Shown: piece after piece, positions 9,190 to 16,976 of the stretch | How positions within the stretch are numbered: position 1 is the stretch's first letter | Layout: each line of letters opens with the position of its first letter | Origin: JABDOU01 sp041609995 | GTDB taxonomy: Bacteria; Actinomycetota; Acidimicrobiia; Spongiisociales; SHLN01 | Direction of reading: 5' to 3' | Length of the DNA stretch: 64,000 nt | Assembly (NCBI GenBank): GCA_041609995.1 | Contig: JBFIPU010000003.1 | Coordinates: 29,061-93,060 of the forward strand | Notes under the pieces: model-generated | Databases searched by the model: none | The model's input: only the letters and a program-made list of their open reading frames with translations | What the model was told of the DNA's origin: nothing | Translations under genes and position numbers: made by a program

Positions 9190-10226
9190 GATGGCGGCGT
9201 GAAGGTTACCGACCTGGGACCGAGCACCGATCCGGGGGCGATCCGGGCTCCTCGGGCGAGCTCACAGCCCGACCCGATGGAGGCATTGCTTCCCACGATG
9301 GCATCATCCAGGACCCGCGCCCCGTCGATCTCGGCATCCCAGCCGATGACGGCTTGCCGCACGACGGAGCCGGCCCGGACTTTCGCCCCGGGCAAAATCA
9401 CTGATTCGGCAACCGTGGCCCCCTCCTCGATGGTGGCCCCCTCGCCGCAGTAGTTCCAGGCCCCTCCCACGTCACCTTTGATGATCGCACCGGCATCCAT
9501 GTGAGGCGGGTCCATCGCGACCAGGCGGGATCGGCCGGTCGCGACATCAGCATGGGCCTTGAGGTACAACGGGATGGTGCCGATGTCCAGCCACACGCCT
9601 TCGATCTCGACCCCACCGAGCTGGCCGGCCTCGACCAGCGAAGGAAAGACCGTCCGCTCAAACGACAGCTGGCCCTCGGGGTACCCATCGAACACGTTCC
9701 GGTGAATCAAGTACATCCCTGCGTTCACCTTGTTGGTGGGCGCGCTGCCGGCCGGCGGTTTCTCGATGAAGCGCTCGACCCGACCCGTCTGATCCGTCAC
9801 GACGACACCATAGGCACTCGTGTCTTCGACACCGACCAGCGACAGAACTGCCGGCAGGTCAGGGGCGTCGGCGACGAATTGACCGAGGCTTCCCTCGAGC
9901 ACGACATCCCCGTTCAGGACGAGGAAGCGTTCATCGAGCCGATCGCGAACGGCGACGAGCGGCCCGGCCGTGTCCAGCTTTGACCGCTCCACAGCCAGGC
10001 TCACCGTGGGGTTGTTCTTGCCCTCGGCGTACTCGCGCCAGGCTGCCTCATGGCTGGTCCCGATTGCGAGAATCACCTCTTCGACCCCCACCTCGGCCAG
10101 AAGGCGGAACTGGAGTTCGATGAACGGGATGCCGGCCACCGGCAGCAGCCCCTTGGGAACAGTATCGGTCAACGGCCACACCCGGGTGCCACGGCCGCCG
10201 ACCAGGAGCACCGCTTGCCGGATCAC
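9186..10226 (-). CDS. Sugar-1-phosphate nucleotidylyltransferase (GDP-mannose/NDP-sugar pyrophosphorylase type)
   Basis: A 346-residue enzyme that makes an NDP-sugar from a sugar-1-phosphate and an NTP. The N-terminal LLVGGRGTRVWPLT is a variant of the usual LAGGxGTRLxPLT loop, with FIEKP further on. From about residue 235 there are hexapeptide-like repeats of a left-handed beta-helix. This architecture is common to mannose-1-phosphate guanylyltransferases and related enzymes of actinobacteria. The GTG at 10226 is preferred because it overlaps the upstream stop (GTGA) and begins right at the nucleotide loop; the open frame runs back to 10298. The sugar specificity is not determined. Confidence 0.9.
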   Translation of the reverse strand: MIRQAVLLVGGRGTRVWPLTDTVPKGLLPVAGIPFIELQFRLLAEVGVEEVILAIGTSHEAAWREYAEGKNNPTVSLAVERSKLDTAGPLVAVRDRLDERFLVLNGDVVLEGSLGQFVADAPDLPAVLSLVGVEDTSAYGVVVTDQTGRVERFIEKPPAGSAPTNKVNAGMYLIHRNVFDGYPEGQLSFERTVFPSLVEAGQLGGVEIEGVWLDIGTIPLYLKAHADVATGRSRLVAMDPPHMDAGAIIKGDVGGAWNYCGEGATIEEGATVAESVILPGAKVRAGSVVRQAVIGWDAEIDGARVLDDAIVGSNASIGSGCELARGARIAPGSVLGPRSVTFTPPS

Positions 10227-11146
10227 CCGGCCAGGACCTGCTTGAAGTACTGGTGGGTCTCGACCAGCCCATCGTCGAGGTCGACCGCCGGTTCCCAACC
10301 GAGCAACTCCCTCGCCTTCGAGATGTCGGGGCGGCGGACCTTGGGATCCGACTGGGGCAGATCGACAAACCTCCGGCCGGGATCGCCTGCGATGTGGGCG
10401 ATCTTCTCTGCCAGTTCGAGCATGGTGATCTCATTCGGGTTGCCCAGGTTGACCGGCTCGTGCACCTCACTGCGGGAAAGGCGCACGATGCCCTCGATCA
10501 GGTCATCGACGTAACAGAAGGATCGGGTCTGGCTCCCGTCACCCTGGATCGTGAAGGGCTTGCCCTGGATCGCCTGCACCAGGAAGTTCGACACCACCCG
10601 TCCGTCGTCGGGAGACATCCCCGGGCCGTACGTATTGAAGATCCGCATCACGTGAGTCTTCGTGTGCCGTCCGCTGCGGTGATAGGCGTGAACGAGCGCT
10701 TCGGCGTAGCGTTTGGCCTCGTCGTAACAAGCTCGCGGGGACGTGATGTCCACATTCCCGAAGTACGACTCGTGTTGGGGGTGCTCGAGCGGATCGCCGT
10801 AGATCTCGCTGGTAGAGGCGAAGGTGAGGGTCGCATGGTCGCGCACGGCCAGTTCCAGCATTCGCTGGGTACCCTCGGCACCCGTACGCATCGTGCCGAT
10901 CGGATCGAGCAGGTAACGGGGAGGAGACGCCGGCGACGCCAGGTGGTAGATGTGTTCGAAAGGACCGGGCAGATTGGGCGGGTCGACGACCGATCCCTCC
11001 ACCAGGTTCACTCCCTCCGGCACCCCAAGCGGGCTGGGGCTCGAGAAGTTGTCGAGAACAATGACCTCTAATCCATCCCCCAGCAGCCGCTCACAGAGGT
11101 TGCGGCCAAGGAATCCGGCGCCGCCCGTAACGAGCGCACGCGTCAT
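10223..11146 (-). CDS. UDP-glucuronate decarboxylase (UDP-xylose synthase type)
   Basis: A 307-residue extended SDR. It has the GGAGFLGRNL Rossmann motif, the HLASPASPP segment that is characteristic of UDP-glucuronate decarboxylases, a STSEIYGDP strand and a YDEAKR catalytic Tyr-Lys motif. The product, UDP-xylose, is made from UDP-glucuronate, which the gene just upstream (UDP-glucose dehydrogenase) supplies; the two overlap by ATGA. The reaction needs bound NAD+ and takes place in the cytoplasm. This implies that xylose, or glucuronate taken before decarboxylation, is a building block for the envelope glycans encoded further right. Confidence 0.92.
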   Translation of the reverse strand: MTRALVTGGAGFLGRNLCERLLGDGLEVIVLDNFSSPSPLGVPEGVNLVEGSVVDPPNLPGPFEHIYHLASPASPPRYLLDPIGTMRTGAEGTQRMLELAVRDHATLTFASTSEIYGDPLEHPQHESYFGNVDITSPRACYDEAKRYAEALVHAYHRSGRHTKTHVMRIFNTYGPGMSPDDGRVVSNFLVQAIQGKPFTIQGDGSQTRSFCYVDDLIEGIVRLSRSEVHEPVNLGNPNEITMLELAEKIAHIAGDPGRRFVDLPQSDPKVRRPDISKARELLGWEPAVDLDDGLVETHQYFKQVLAG

Positions 11147-12408
11147 CTGCCTACGCCGACGTAGTTGAAATTGAGACGGTGCATCTCACGCGGATCCAGC
11201 ATGTTGCGCGCATCGACGATGTTGGCCGCCGCCATCACACCATGGATCTCGTGCATGTCCACACCCTGGAACTCGGGCCACTCGGTCGCAATCAGCAGCA
11301 AATGGGCGTCGCGGGCGGCTTCCACCGGCGATTCCACCTGCTTGACCTCCGGGCTCTCGGCCTGGGGATCGAAGGCGGTCACGATCGCTCCCGCCTCCTG
11401 CAACGCCTGGGCGAGGAACATCGCAGGCGAATCACGAAGATCATCGGTGCCGGCCTTGAACGCAAGACCCCACAGTCCGATTCGTTTGCCGTCGACGTCA
11501 CCCCCGAGCATGCCGATGACCTTTTCCAGCATGCGAACGTGCTGCTGATGGTTGACCTCGATCACCCCTTTGAGGAGGGAGAAGTCGTACCCGGCGGAGT
11601 CGGCGATGGCGACCAGCGCCCGGGTGTCTTTCGGGAAGCAACTGCCACCGTAGCCAGGTCCCGGGTTGAGGAAATGAAAGCCGATTCGGCGGTCATACCC
11701 CATGCCCTTCAGAACGTCCTTCACATCGGCACCCACCGCTTCGCAGAGATTGGCGATGGCGTTGGCGTAGGTGATTCGGGCTGCCAAATAGGCGTTGGAG
11801 GCGTATTTGATCATCTCGGAGGAGGCCGGGTCCGTGACGACGACCGGGGCCTGCAGCCCACTGTAGAGCTCGATCATGGTCTCGGCTGCCTGCTGGTCCC
11901 GTGTCCCGATGACGATCCGATCTGGATGCTGGAAGTCACCAACGGCGCTCCCTTCGCGGAGAAACTCGGGGTTCGACAGCACGACGACGTCTGCGCCCAT
12001 GTCGTCGAGCTGCTTCTGGAATCTGGCGACCGAGCCCACAGGAACGGTTGATTTGAGGACGACCAGTGCACGCTCGGTCAGGTGGGCACCGAATCCCTCG
12101 AGCGCCGCCTCGATGTACGAGGTGTCAGCGCTGCCATCGTCGTCCTGCGGCGTAGGCAGTGCGATGAAGACGACTCGCGCATGGGCGACCGCCTCCAGAT
12201 TGTCGTGGTGGAAAGAAAGCAGGCCGGTTGCCAGCCCGTCTGCCAGCAGCGTTTCCAGGCCTGCCTCGTAGAACGGGACCTTGCCGGCTCGCAACGTCTC
12301 GAGTTTTCCGGCGTTGGCCTCGCCGACCCGAACACGATGGCCGAGTGAGCTCAAGCCGGCCGCCTGCACGAGACCAACGTATCCCGCTCCGATAACCGCT
12401 ATGTCCAT
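11143..12408 (-). CDS. ugd: UDP-glucose 6-dehydrogenase
   Basis: A 421-residue NAD-dependent enzyme oxidising UDP-glucose to UDP-glucuronate. It has an N-terminal Rossmann motif IGAGYVGLVQA, the STVPVGS segment, catalytic Cys in GYGGSCFPKDTRAL, and a C-terminal UDP-binding domain with GLAFKAGTDDLRDSP. The start at 12408 is chosen because GAVIGAGYVG begins a few residues later and AGGAAG-like AGGAAGTGG lies upstream; the open frame to 12654 is not credible protein. It is the first gene of the four-gene sugar-nucleotide operon. A short perfect hairpin sits 26-42 bases upstream of the start. Confidence 0.96.
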   Translation of the reverse strand: MDIAVIGAGYVGLVQAAGLSSLGHRVRVGEANAGKLETLRAGKVPFYEAGLETLLADGLATGLLSFHHDNLEAVAHARVVFIALPTPQDDDGSADTSYIEAALEGFGAHLTERALVVLKSTVPVGSVARFQKQLDDMGADVVVLSNPEFLREGSAVGDFQHPDRIVIGTRDQQAAETMIELYSGLQAPVVVTDPASSEMIKYASNAYLAARITYANAIANLCEAVGADVKDVLKGMGYDRRIGFHFLNPGPGYGGSCFPKDTRALVAIADSAGYDFSLLKGVIEVNHQQHVRMLEKVIGMLGGDVDGKRIGLWGLAFKAGTDDLRDSPAMFLAQALQEAGAIVTAFDPQAESPEVKQVESPVEAARDAHLLLIATEWPEFQGVDMHEIHGVMAAANIVDARNMLDPREMHRLNFNYVGVGR

Positions 12409-12433
12409 CACACCACTTCCTGCGCGCGTGCCC

Positions 12434-12450
12434 GCCGAAGTTGTTTCGGC
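12434..12450 (-). promoter_or_regulatory. Inverted repeat in ugd leader
   Basis: GCCGAA and TTCGGC form a perfect 6-base inverted repeat with a 5-base loop, 26-42 bases upstream of the ugd ATG. It could be an operator or an mRNA hairpin controlling the sugar-nucleotide operon. The rest of the 288-base gap (12409-12696) shows GC-rich sequence with several short GCCGATTG-like copies but no gene that I can support. Confidence 0.35.
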
Positions 12451-12656
12451 AAGCATTTCCCCCTCATTGAGAGCTCCCTTACCAGCTCGTATCGAGTGCG
12501 ATCGTACCAGCCTCGTGCATGCCGTGGAGAATGCGGTGCCGGTTGCCCGTTCGATTGCGTCATCGGCCGTGCCGATTGCCTGGCCGATTGTGTGGAGGGT
12601 GGCGGTGTGGAGAGCCGGAAGCCGGACCCCCAACCGCCCCGCGACCGGCCACACTC

Positions 12657-12696
12657 GATCCGGTGAGCGATCCGGTGAGCGATCCGGTGAGCGATC
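12657..12696. repeat. Tandem 12-base repeat, 3.3 copies
   Basis: GATCCGGTGAGC occurs three times head to tail without mismatch, followed by a partial GATC. The array abuts the last base of the LCP gene's stop codon on the opposite strand. Its period is a multiple of three. It is outside any supported coding region. It may be a short variable-number repeat or the remains of slippage. Confidence 0.9.
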
Positions 12697-13983
12697 TCAA
12701 ACGCCGGCACCAAATGCCGTTGCATCCCTCCCAAGATACACAACGATGTCCGACCCGTTGGGAACGACGCCGTCGACCGCCGAGCCGATGCCCAATACGG
12801 AGACGATGTCCTGGGCCTCTCCGTACCATCCGGCGCGGGCCACGACCAGCGTCTCGGCCATCGACTCGGGGGAGTTGTCGGTTTCGGCCAGGTAGCCATG
12901 GGTGGCGAGCAGGTCGCCGGCTGCGGCTGCCGCTCCCTCCCGTCCATTCGCGTTGAGGATCGTGATGCGAGGGGTCGCGGCCGCCGCCGTCGAGAGCGGC
13001 TGGCCGGCCGCCATTGCCGCAAAGACCCGGCTCGCCTCCGGTTCTCTCGCCACGACGAACGTGACCCCTTCGAAATCGACGGGGAGGGTCGCCGCATCGA
13101 GGTTCTCCGTCGAAAAGTCACGGAAGTCCCATGCCAGGTCGACCAGGGTATTGAAGTCCAATGCGCTGTCCGTCGTCATCTCGGGGCCGAGCGCACCGAT
13201 GAGGCTCTGCATCCCGAGAAGATTGTCCGGCTTCTTGACCTGGTTGAGGATCGCAAAGATGAGCTGCTGTTGGCGCCCGGTCCGCTCGAGGTCGGTTCCC
13301 ACCACGCCTGTCCATTCCCCGTCGATCAGCTGCTGGTAACTCCGGCTGCGGGCGAACGCCAGCGCCTGGTCTCCCGAGAGGAGGTGGTTTCCCGAATCCA
13401 CCGACAGACCGGATTTCAGGTCACGAGCGGGGTACGGGAAATACAGCTCGACGCCGCCCAGCGCGTCGACGATCGAGACGAAGGAGACGAAGTCGATCTC
13501 GATGTAGTGGTTGATCCCGATACCCGATAGGTCGGTGACCGTCTCCACGAGGGCGTTGGCGCCCCGGGTGTACGTTGCATTGATCTTCTCGAAGCCATTG
13601 CCGCCGAGCCGGGGAACCTTGAGGTCGCGGGGAAGGCTGACAAGCTGCATCAGGCCCTGATCGCGGTCGAACCGCAGCAGCATGATCACATCGGCTCGCT
13701 CGCCGGGGAAATCGCCGAACTCCCCTTCGATGTCGTCGGTCAAACCCTCGCGAGTGTCGCTACCGACCAGCAGCACGACGAGCGGCTCATCCTGCGAGGC
13801 TTCGTCGCCCAGAAGGGCTGGGAGCTCGTCGGCCGGGATGGTCGGAATCGAATCGTCCACGGTTTCCCGGATCTGCCAGACCCAATACAACGCTGCCACC
13901 ACCACGACGTTGGCGAGCACGAGCATGAAGACCAGGGATCGCTTCAACCACGGATGAATCGCGAACTGGGAACTCTCAGCCAC
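12697..13983 (-). CDS. LytR-CpsA-Psr (LCP) family ligase with LytR C-terminal domain
   Basis: About 428 residues from the GTG at 13983. A short cytoplasmic N-terminus and one transmembrane helix (about residues 17-37) are followed by the extracytoplasmic LCP domain (about 65-270), recognised by VVLLVGSDTR, RADVIMLLRFD, LVSLPRDLKV and the Arg-rich LAFARSRS segment. A C-terminal LytR_C-type domain begins at about residue 340. LCP proteins transfer lipid-linked glycans to peptidoglycan, so this is a candidate for attaching the polysaccharide made further right. It overlaps the upstream hydrolase-like gene by 8 bases. The open frame extends 25 codons upstream, but those residues add nothing typical. 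Confidence 0.93.
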   Translation of the reverse strand: MAESSQFAIHPWLKRSLVFMLVLANVVVVAALYWVWQIRETVDDSIPTIPADELPALLGDEASQDEPLVVLLVGSDTREGLTDDIEGEFGDFPGERADVIMLLRFDRDQGLMQLVSLPRDLKVPRLGGNGFEKINATYTRGANALVETVTDLSGIGINHYIEIDFVSFVSIVDALGGVELYFPYPARDLKSGLSVDSGNHLLSGDQALAFARSRSYQQLIDGEWTGVVGTDLERTGRQQQLIFAILNQVKKPDNLLGMQSLIGALGPEMTTDSALDFNTLVDLAWDFRDFSTENLDAATLPVDFEGVTFVVAREPEASRVFAAMAAGQPLSTAAAATPRITILNANGREGAAAAAGDLLATHGYLAETDNSPESMAETLVVARAGWYGEAQDIVSVLGIGSAVDGVVPNGSDIVVYLGRDATAFGAGV

Positions 13984-14659
13984 CACGACCGGCCACTCCC
14001 TCAACGAAAGCGACGATGCGATCAAGCGCATCGAGTGACGCCGGGCGGTCGAAATCATCGCTGTTGTCGTCGAGGAAGCGGCTCTTCACCCCGCCGTATG
14101 TCACCAGCTCCATGTGAGGCACGCGGAGCGTTGCCTCCAGCGCCGGGTCTTCTGCTCCATACAGGCCGAGAATCGGCACCGGCACGGTGGATTCGTCGAG
14201 GGCGGCCCCGATCAGAATCAGGCCGGCCGCGTCCGGGACTTCAACGGCAAACCGGATGGCCGCTTCGCCACCTTCTCCGATTCCGATCACAACGATCCGA
14301 TCACCAGACGCCCATGGTGTGTCCTCGGACTCGGCGAAGCGGTAGGCGTCGATCAGGCTGCGATATACCTGATCCGGCCCCGGCCAGGGCGGCAGCGGGC
14401 GTTCCTCTCGCCAGCTGGGACGCGGAGCACCCCGGTAGAGATCGGGGACGACGACGGATAGGCCATGACGGGCAAATTTGCGAGCGAGGTCCTTCAGCCA
14501 GCTCGCAACTCCGGGCCGGTCGTGGGCGACGATCACGGTGGGGAACAGCCCCCCGACGTCCGGGCGCGCCAAATAGGCGGGGTTCGAGCGCGTGCCCAGA
14601 TTGATCGACGTCGATCCGTAGAGAATGTCGTGGGTGCCCTCACCTTTAAGAACGGTCAC
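13976..14659 (-). CDS. Dienelactone-hydrolase-fold protein, apparently catalytically degenerate
   Basis: A 227-residue alpha/beta-hydrolase-fold protein with the DLH layout: PTVIVAHDRPGV near the N-terminus, VVVPDLYRGA, an elbow at VVIGIGEGGEAA, and LGLYGAEDP carrying an Asp. In the DLH family the elbow reads GxCxGG or GxSxGG; here the nucleophile position is Gly. The His region, normally GHxF, reads VKSRF. Only the triad Asp remains, so hydrolysis is unlikely, and a binding or structural role is inferred. The GTG start overlaps the biotin ligase gene by 14 bases, with GGAAG upstream. It is read with birA and the LCP gene. Confidence 0.8.
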   Translation of the reverse strand: MTVLKGEGTHDILYGSTSINLGTRSNPAYLARPDVGGLFPTVIVAHDRPGVASWLKDLARKFARHGLSVVVPDLYRGAPRPSWREERPLPPWPGPDQVYRSLIDAYRFAESEDTPWASGDRIVVIGIGEGGEAAIRFAVEVPDAAGLILIGAALDESTVPVPILGLYGAEDPALEATLRVPHMELVTYGGVKSRFLDDNSDDFDRPASLDALDRIVAFVEGVAGRGG

Positions 14660-15377
14660 GGTGGCTTCCAGCTCGGGGTGTCGGAAGAGTAGCGCTGCTC
14701 ACAGACCACACGGCCCCGGACCTCAGGGTGATTTGTCCGTCGCGGGTGGCGACGACGAGCCCTCCGTCGTGAGCCACATCGACGGCGCGTCCGGCCCCAT
14801 CCGGCTCCCACCGGATATCGGTCCCGAGCGTGAAACAGAGTTGGCGATAGCGCTCCCGGGGCCAGCTGCCAGGTGTACGAAGGCCGTCGAGCAGGCCGCG
14901 AACGATCGCGTGACACAACTCCTGCTTTGCGCCGGCGTTCCAGCTGCCGCCCACGGCCGACCATCCGGCAGGAGGAGCTCCATTCCAGGCCAGGTTCAAC
15001 CCGATACCCACGATCACCTTCGATCCGAATCCGTCGTCAGATTCGGTGAGAATCCCGCCGAGCTTGAGGCCGGACTCATCCACCAGATCGTTGGGCCACT
15101 TCAATCCGACGACTCGATACGACAACAGAGCCTCGGCCACCACCACGCCCGCCGTCAACGTCATCACCGGCCGAAGCTCCAGCGGCCATGTCGTCGCAAA
15201 CCCGACGGACAAGGCGAGGGCCGCATCGGCGTTGTCCCATTGGCTTCCGCGCCGTCCCCGACCTCTCGTCTGGCGGGAGGCGGCAACGGCGACTGGTGAC
15301 GAACCCAACCGCTCTCTAACCTCGTCTTGGGTCGAGCCAACCGAGTCGAGATAGACGAATTCGTAATCTGTGTGCAT
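14646..15377 (-). CDS. birA: Biotin--[acyl-CoA carboxylase] ligase
   Basis: A 243-residue enzyme that activates biotin as biotinyl-AMP and attaches it to the carrier lysine of carboxylases. The motifs STQDEV, the glycine-rich RQTRGRGRRGSQW loop, LKWPNDL and GGILTE are all present. There is no N-terminal helix-turn-helix, so it is a class I (non-repressor) type. The start at 15377 is chosen because it gives the normal N-terminus; upstream codons have no family similarity. It is divergent from, and 55 bases away from, the carboxylase genes whose product it should biotinylate. Confidence 0.93.
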   Translation of the reverse strand: MHTDYEFVYLDSVGSTQDEVRERLGSSPVAVAASRQTRGRGRRGSQWDNADAALALSVGFATTWPLELRPVMTLTAGVVVAEALLSYRVVGLKWPNDLVDESGLKLGGILTESDDGFGSKVIVGIGLNLAWNGAPPAGWSAVGGSWNAGAKQELCHAIVRGLLDGLRTPGSWPRERYRQLCFTLGTDIRWEPDGAGRAVDVAHDGGLVVATRDGQITLRSGAVWSVSSATLPTPRAGSHRDRS

Positions 15378-15432
15378 ACAGATTCCCGCAAGACCGAGCC
15401 GACGCCGCGAACAAGGTGACCTTAGACACGAA

Positions 15433-16974
15433 ATGAGCACAAAGAAGCGCCAGGAGGAATTCGCCGAGCTCGCCCAGGAAGCCATCGGTTACGGCGAGGC
15501 TGCCATCCGCCGGCAGCACGATCGTGGCAAGCTCACAGCACGCGAGCGCCTCGACGTCCTGCTGGACACAGGGTCCTTCAGCGAGATCGACGCGTTCGTA
15601 CGACACCAATCGACGGGTCTGAGAACGGGAACCAGCAGACCCTGGGGAGATGCGGTCGTCACCGGCTGGGGGACCATCAACGGTCGCAAGGTGTACGTGT
15701 ACGCCGAGGACTTCACCAAATTCGGTGGCTCGCTCGGCGCCGCCACCGCCTCCAAGATCTGCAAGGTCTTCGATTTGGCCATGAGCACGGGGGCTCCCAT
15801 CATCGGGCTCAAAGACTCGGGTGGCGCCCGCATCCAGGAAGGCGTGCTGTCCCTCGACGGATATGGGCAGATCTTCGAGCGCAACGTGCGGGCCTCGGGC
15901 GTGATCCCGCAGATCTCGGTGATCATGGGCCCCTGCGCCGGCGGAGCCGTGTATTCGCCGGCCCTCACCGACTTCGTATATCAGGTCGAAGGAACCAGCC
16001 ACCTCTTCATCACCGGCCCCGATGTCATCAAAGCGGTGACCGGCGAGGACGTGACAATGGAAGATCTCGGCGGTGCGGCCGCCCACGCCGAGCGATCGGG
16101 CGTCACCCACTTCGTGGCAGCCGACGAGCCCGCCGCTCTGGAGGAGGTGCGATATCTGCTGTCATTCTTGCCTGACAACAACCAGGTGATGGCCCCGCGC
16201 TTCGAGCCTGCACCGGATAACGATCCGGCCTCCCTCGACGAGCTGATCCCCGATTCACCAAATCAGCCCTACGACATGACAGGAGCGATCCGTGCCATCG
16301 TCGATGCCGGCGAGTTCTATGAAGTCCATCGCGACTACGCCAAGAACATCGTCGTGGGGTTCGGTCGCATCGCAGGCCGCAGCGTGGGCATTGTCGGCAA
16401 CCAGCCCGCCACTTTCGCCGGCACTCTCGACATCGCCGCCGCCGAGAAGGGAGCACGCTTCGTCAGATTCTGCGACGCGTTCAATCTCCCGTTGGTCACG
16501 TTCGTCGATGTACCCGGTTTTCTACCGGGCGTGGAACAGGAGCACCGTGGCATCATCCGGCGCGGCGCAAAGCTGCTCTACGCCTACGCCGAGGCCACCG
16601 TGCCCAAGATCACCGTCATCACCCGCAAGGCCTACGGCGGTGCTTACGTCGTGATGAACTCGCGGGGCGTGAGAGCAGACCTGGTCTTTGCGTGGCCCAC
16701 AGCCGAGATCGCAGTGATGGGCGCCGCCGGCGCAGTCAACATCATCCACCGGCGGGCGATCGCCGACTCCCCCGACCCGGAGGCCGAACGAGCTCGGCTC
16801 ACGGCCGAATACGAGGCGACGTTCTCCAATCCGTATGTCGCGGCTGAACACGGTCTGGTCGACGAGGTGATCATGCCGCGCGACACCCGGGACCGTTTGG
16901 TGCGCGGCCTCGCGGCGCTGGAGACGAAGCGAGAGAAGCTCCCCCCCAAGAAGCACAGCAACCTGCCGCTCTAG
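15433..16974 (+). CDS. pccB: Acyl-CoA (propionyl/acetyl-CoA) carboxylase beta subunit
   Basis: A 513-residue carboxyltransferase that moves CO2 from carboxybiotin to propionyl- or acetyl-CoA. It has two crotonase-fold halves: the N-terminal half with GGARIQEG and GPCAGGAVYSPAL, the C-terminal half with GFLPGVEQE, RKAYGGAYVVM and the typical C-terminal Lys-rich tail. Length matches the family. The ATG at 15433 is preferred over in-frame codons further upstream because the family N-terminus starts here. The alpha subunit follows after 2 bases. With the mutase gene beyond, methylmalonyl-CoA from propionyl-CoA is the likely product. Confidence 0.93.
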   Translation: MSTKKRQEEFAELAQEAIGYGEAAIRRQHDRGKLTARERLDVLLDTGSFSEIDAFVRHQSTGLRTGTSRPWGDAVVTGWGTINGRKVYVYAEDFTKFGGSLGAATASKICKVFDLAMSTGAPIIGLKDSGGARIQEGVLSLDGYGQIFERNVRASGVIPQISVIMGPCAGGAVYSPALTDFVYQVEGTSHLFITGPDVIKAVTGEDVTMEDLGGAAAHAERSGVTHFVAADEPAALEEVRYLLSFLPDNNQVMAPRFEPAPDNDPASLDELIPDSPNQPYDMTGAIRAIVDAGEFYEVHRDYAKNIVVGFGRIAGRSVGIVGNQPATFAGTLDIAAAEKGARFVRFCDAFNLPLVTFVDVPGFLPGVEQEHRGIIRRGAKLLYAYAEATVPKITVITRKAYGGAYVVMNSRGVRADLVFAWPTAEIAVMGAAGAVNIIHRRAIADSPDPEAERARLTAEYEATFSNPYVAAEHGLVDEVIMPRDTRDRLVRGLAALETKREKLPPKKHSNLPL

Positions 16975-16976
16975 TC

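Noticed and set aside
12657..12696. Possible CRISPR array
   Set aside because: The copies are 12 bases long, directly adjacent, without spacers, and no cas gene is present.
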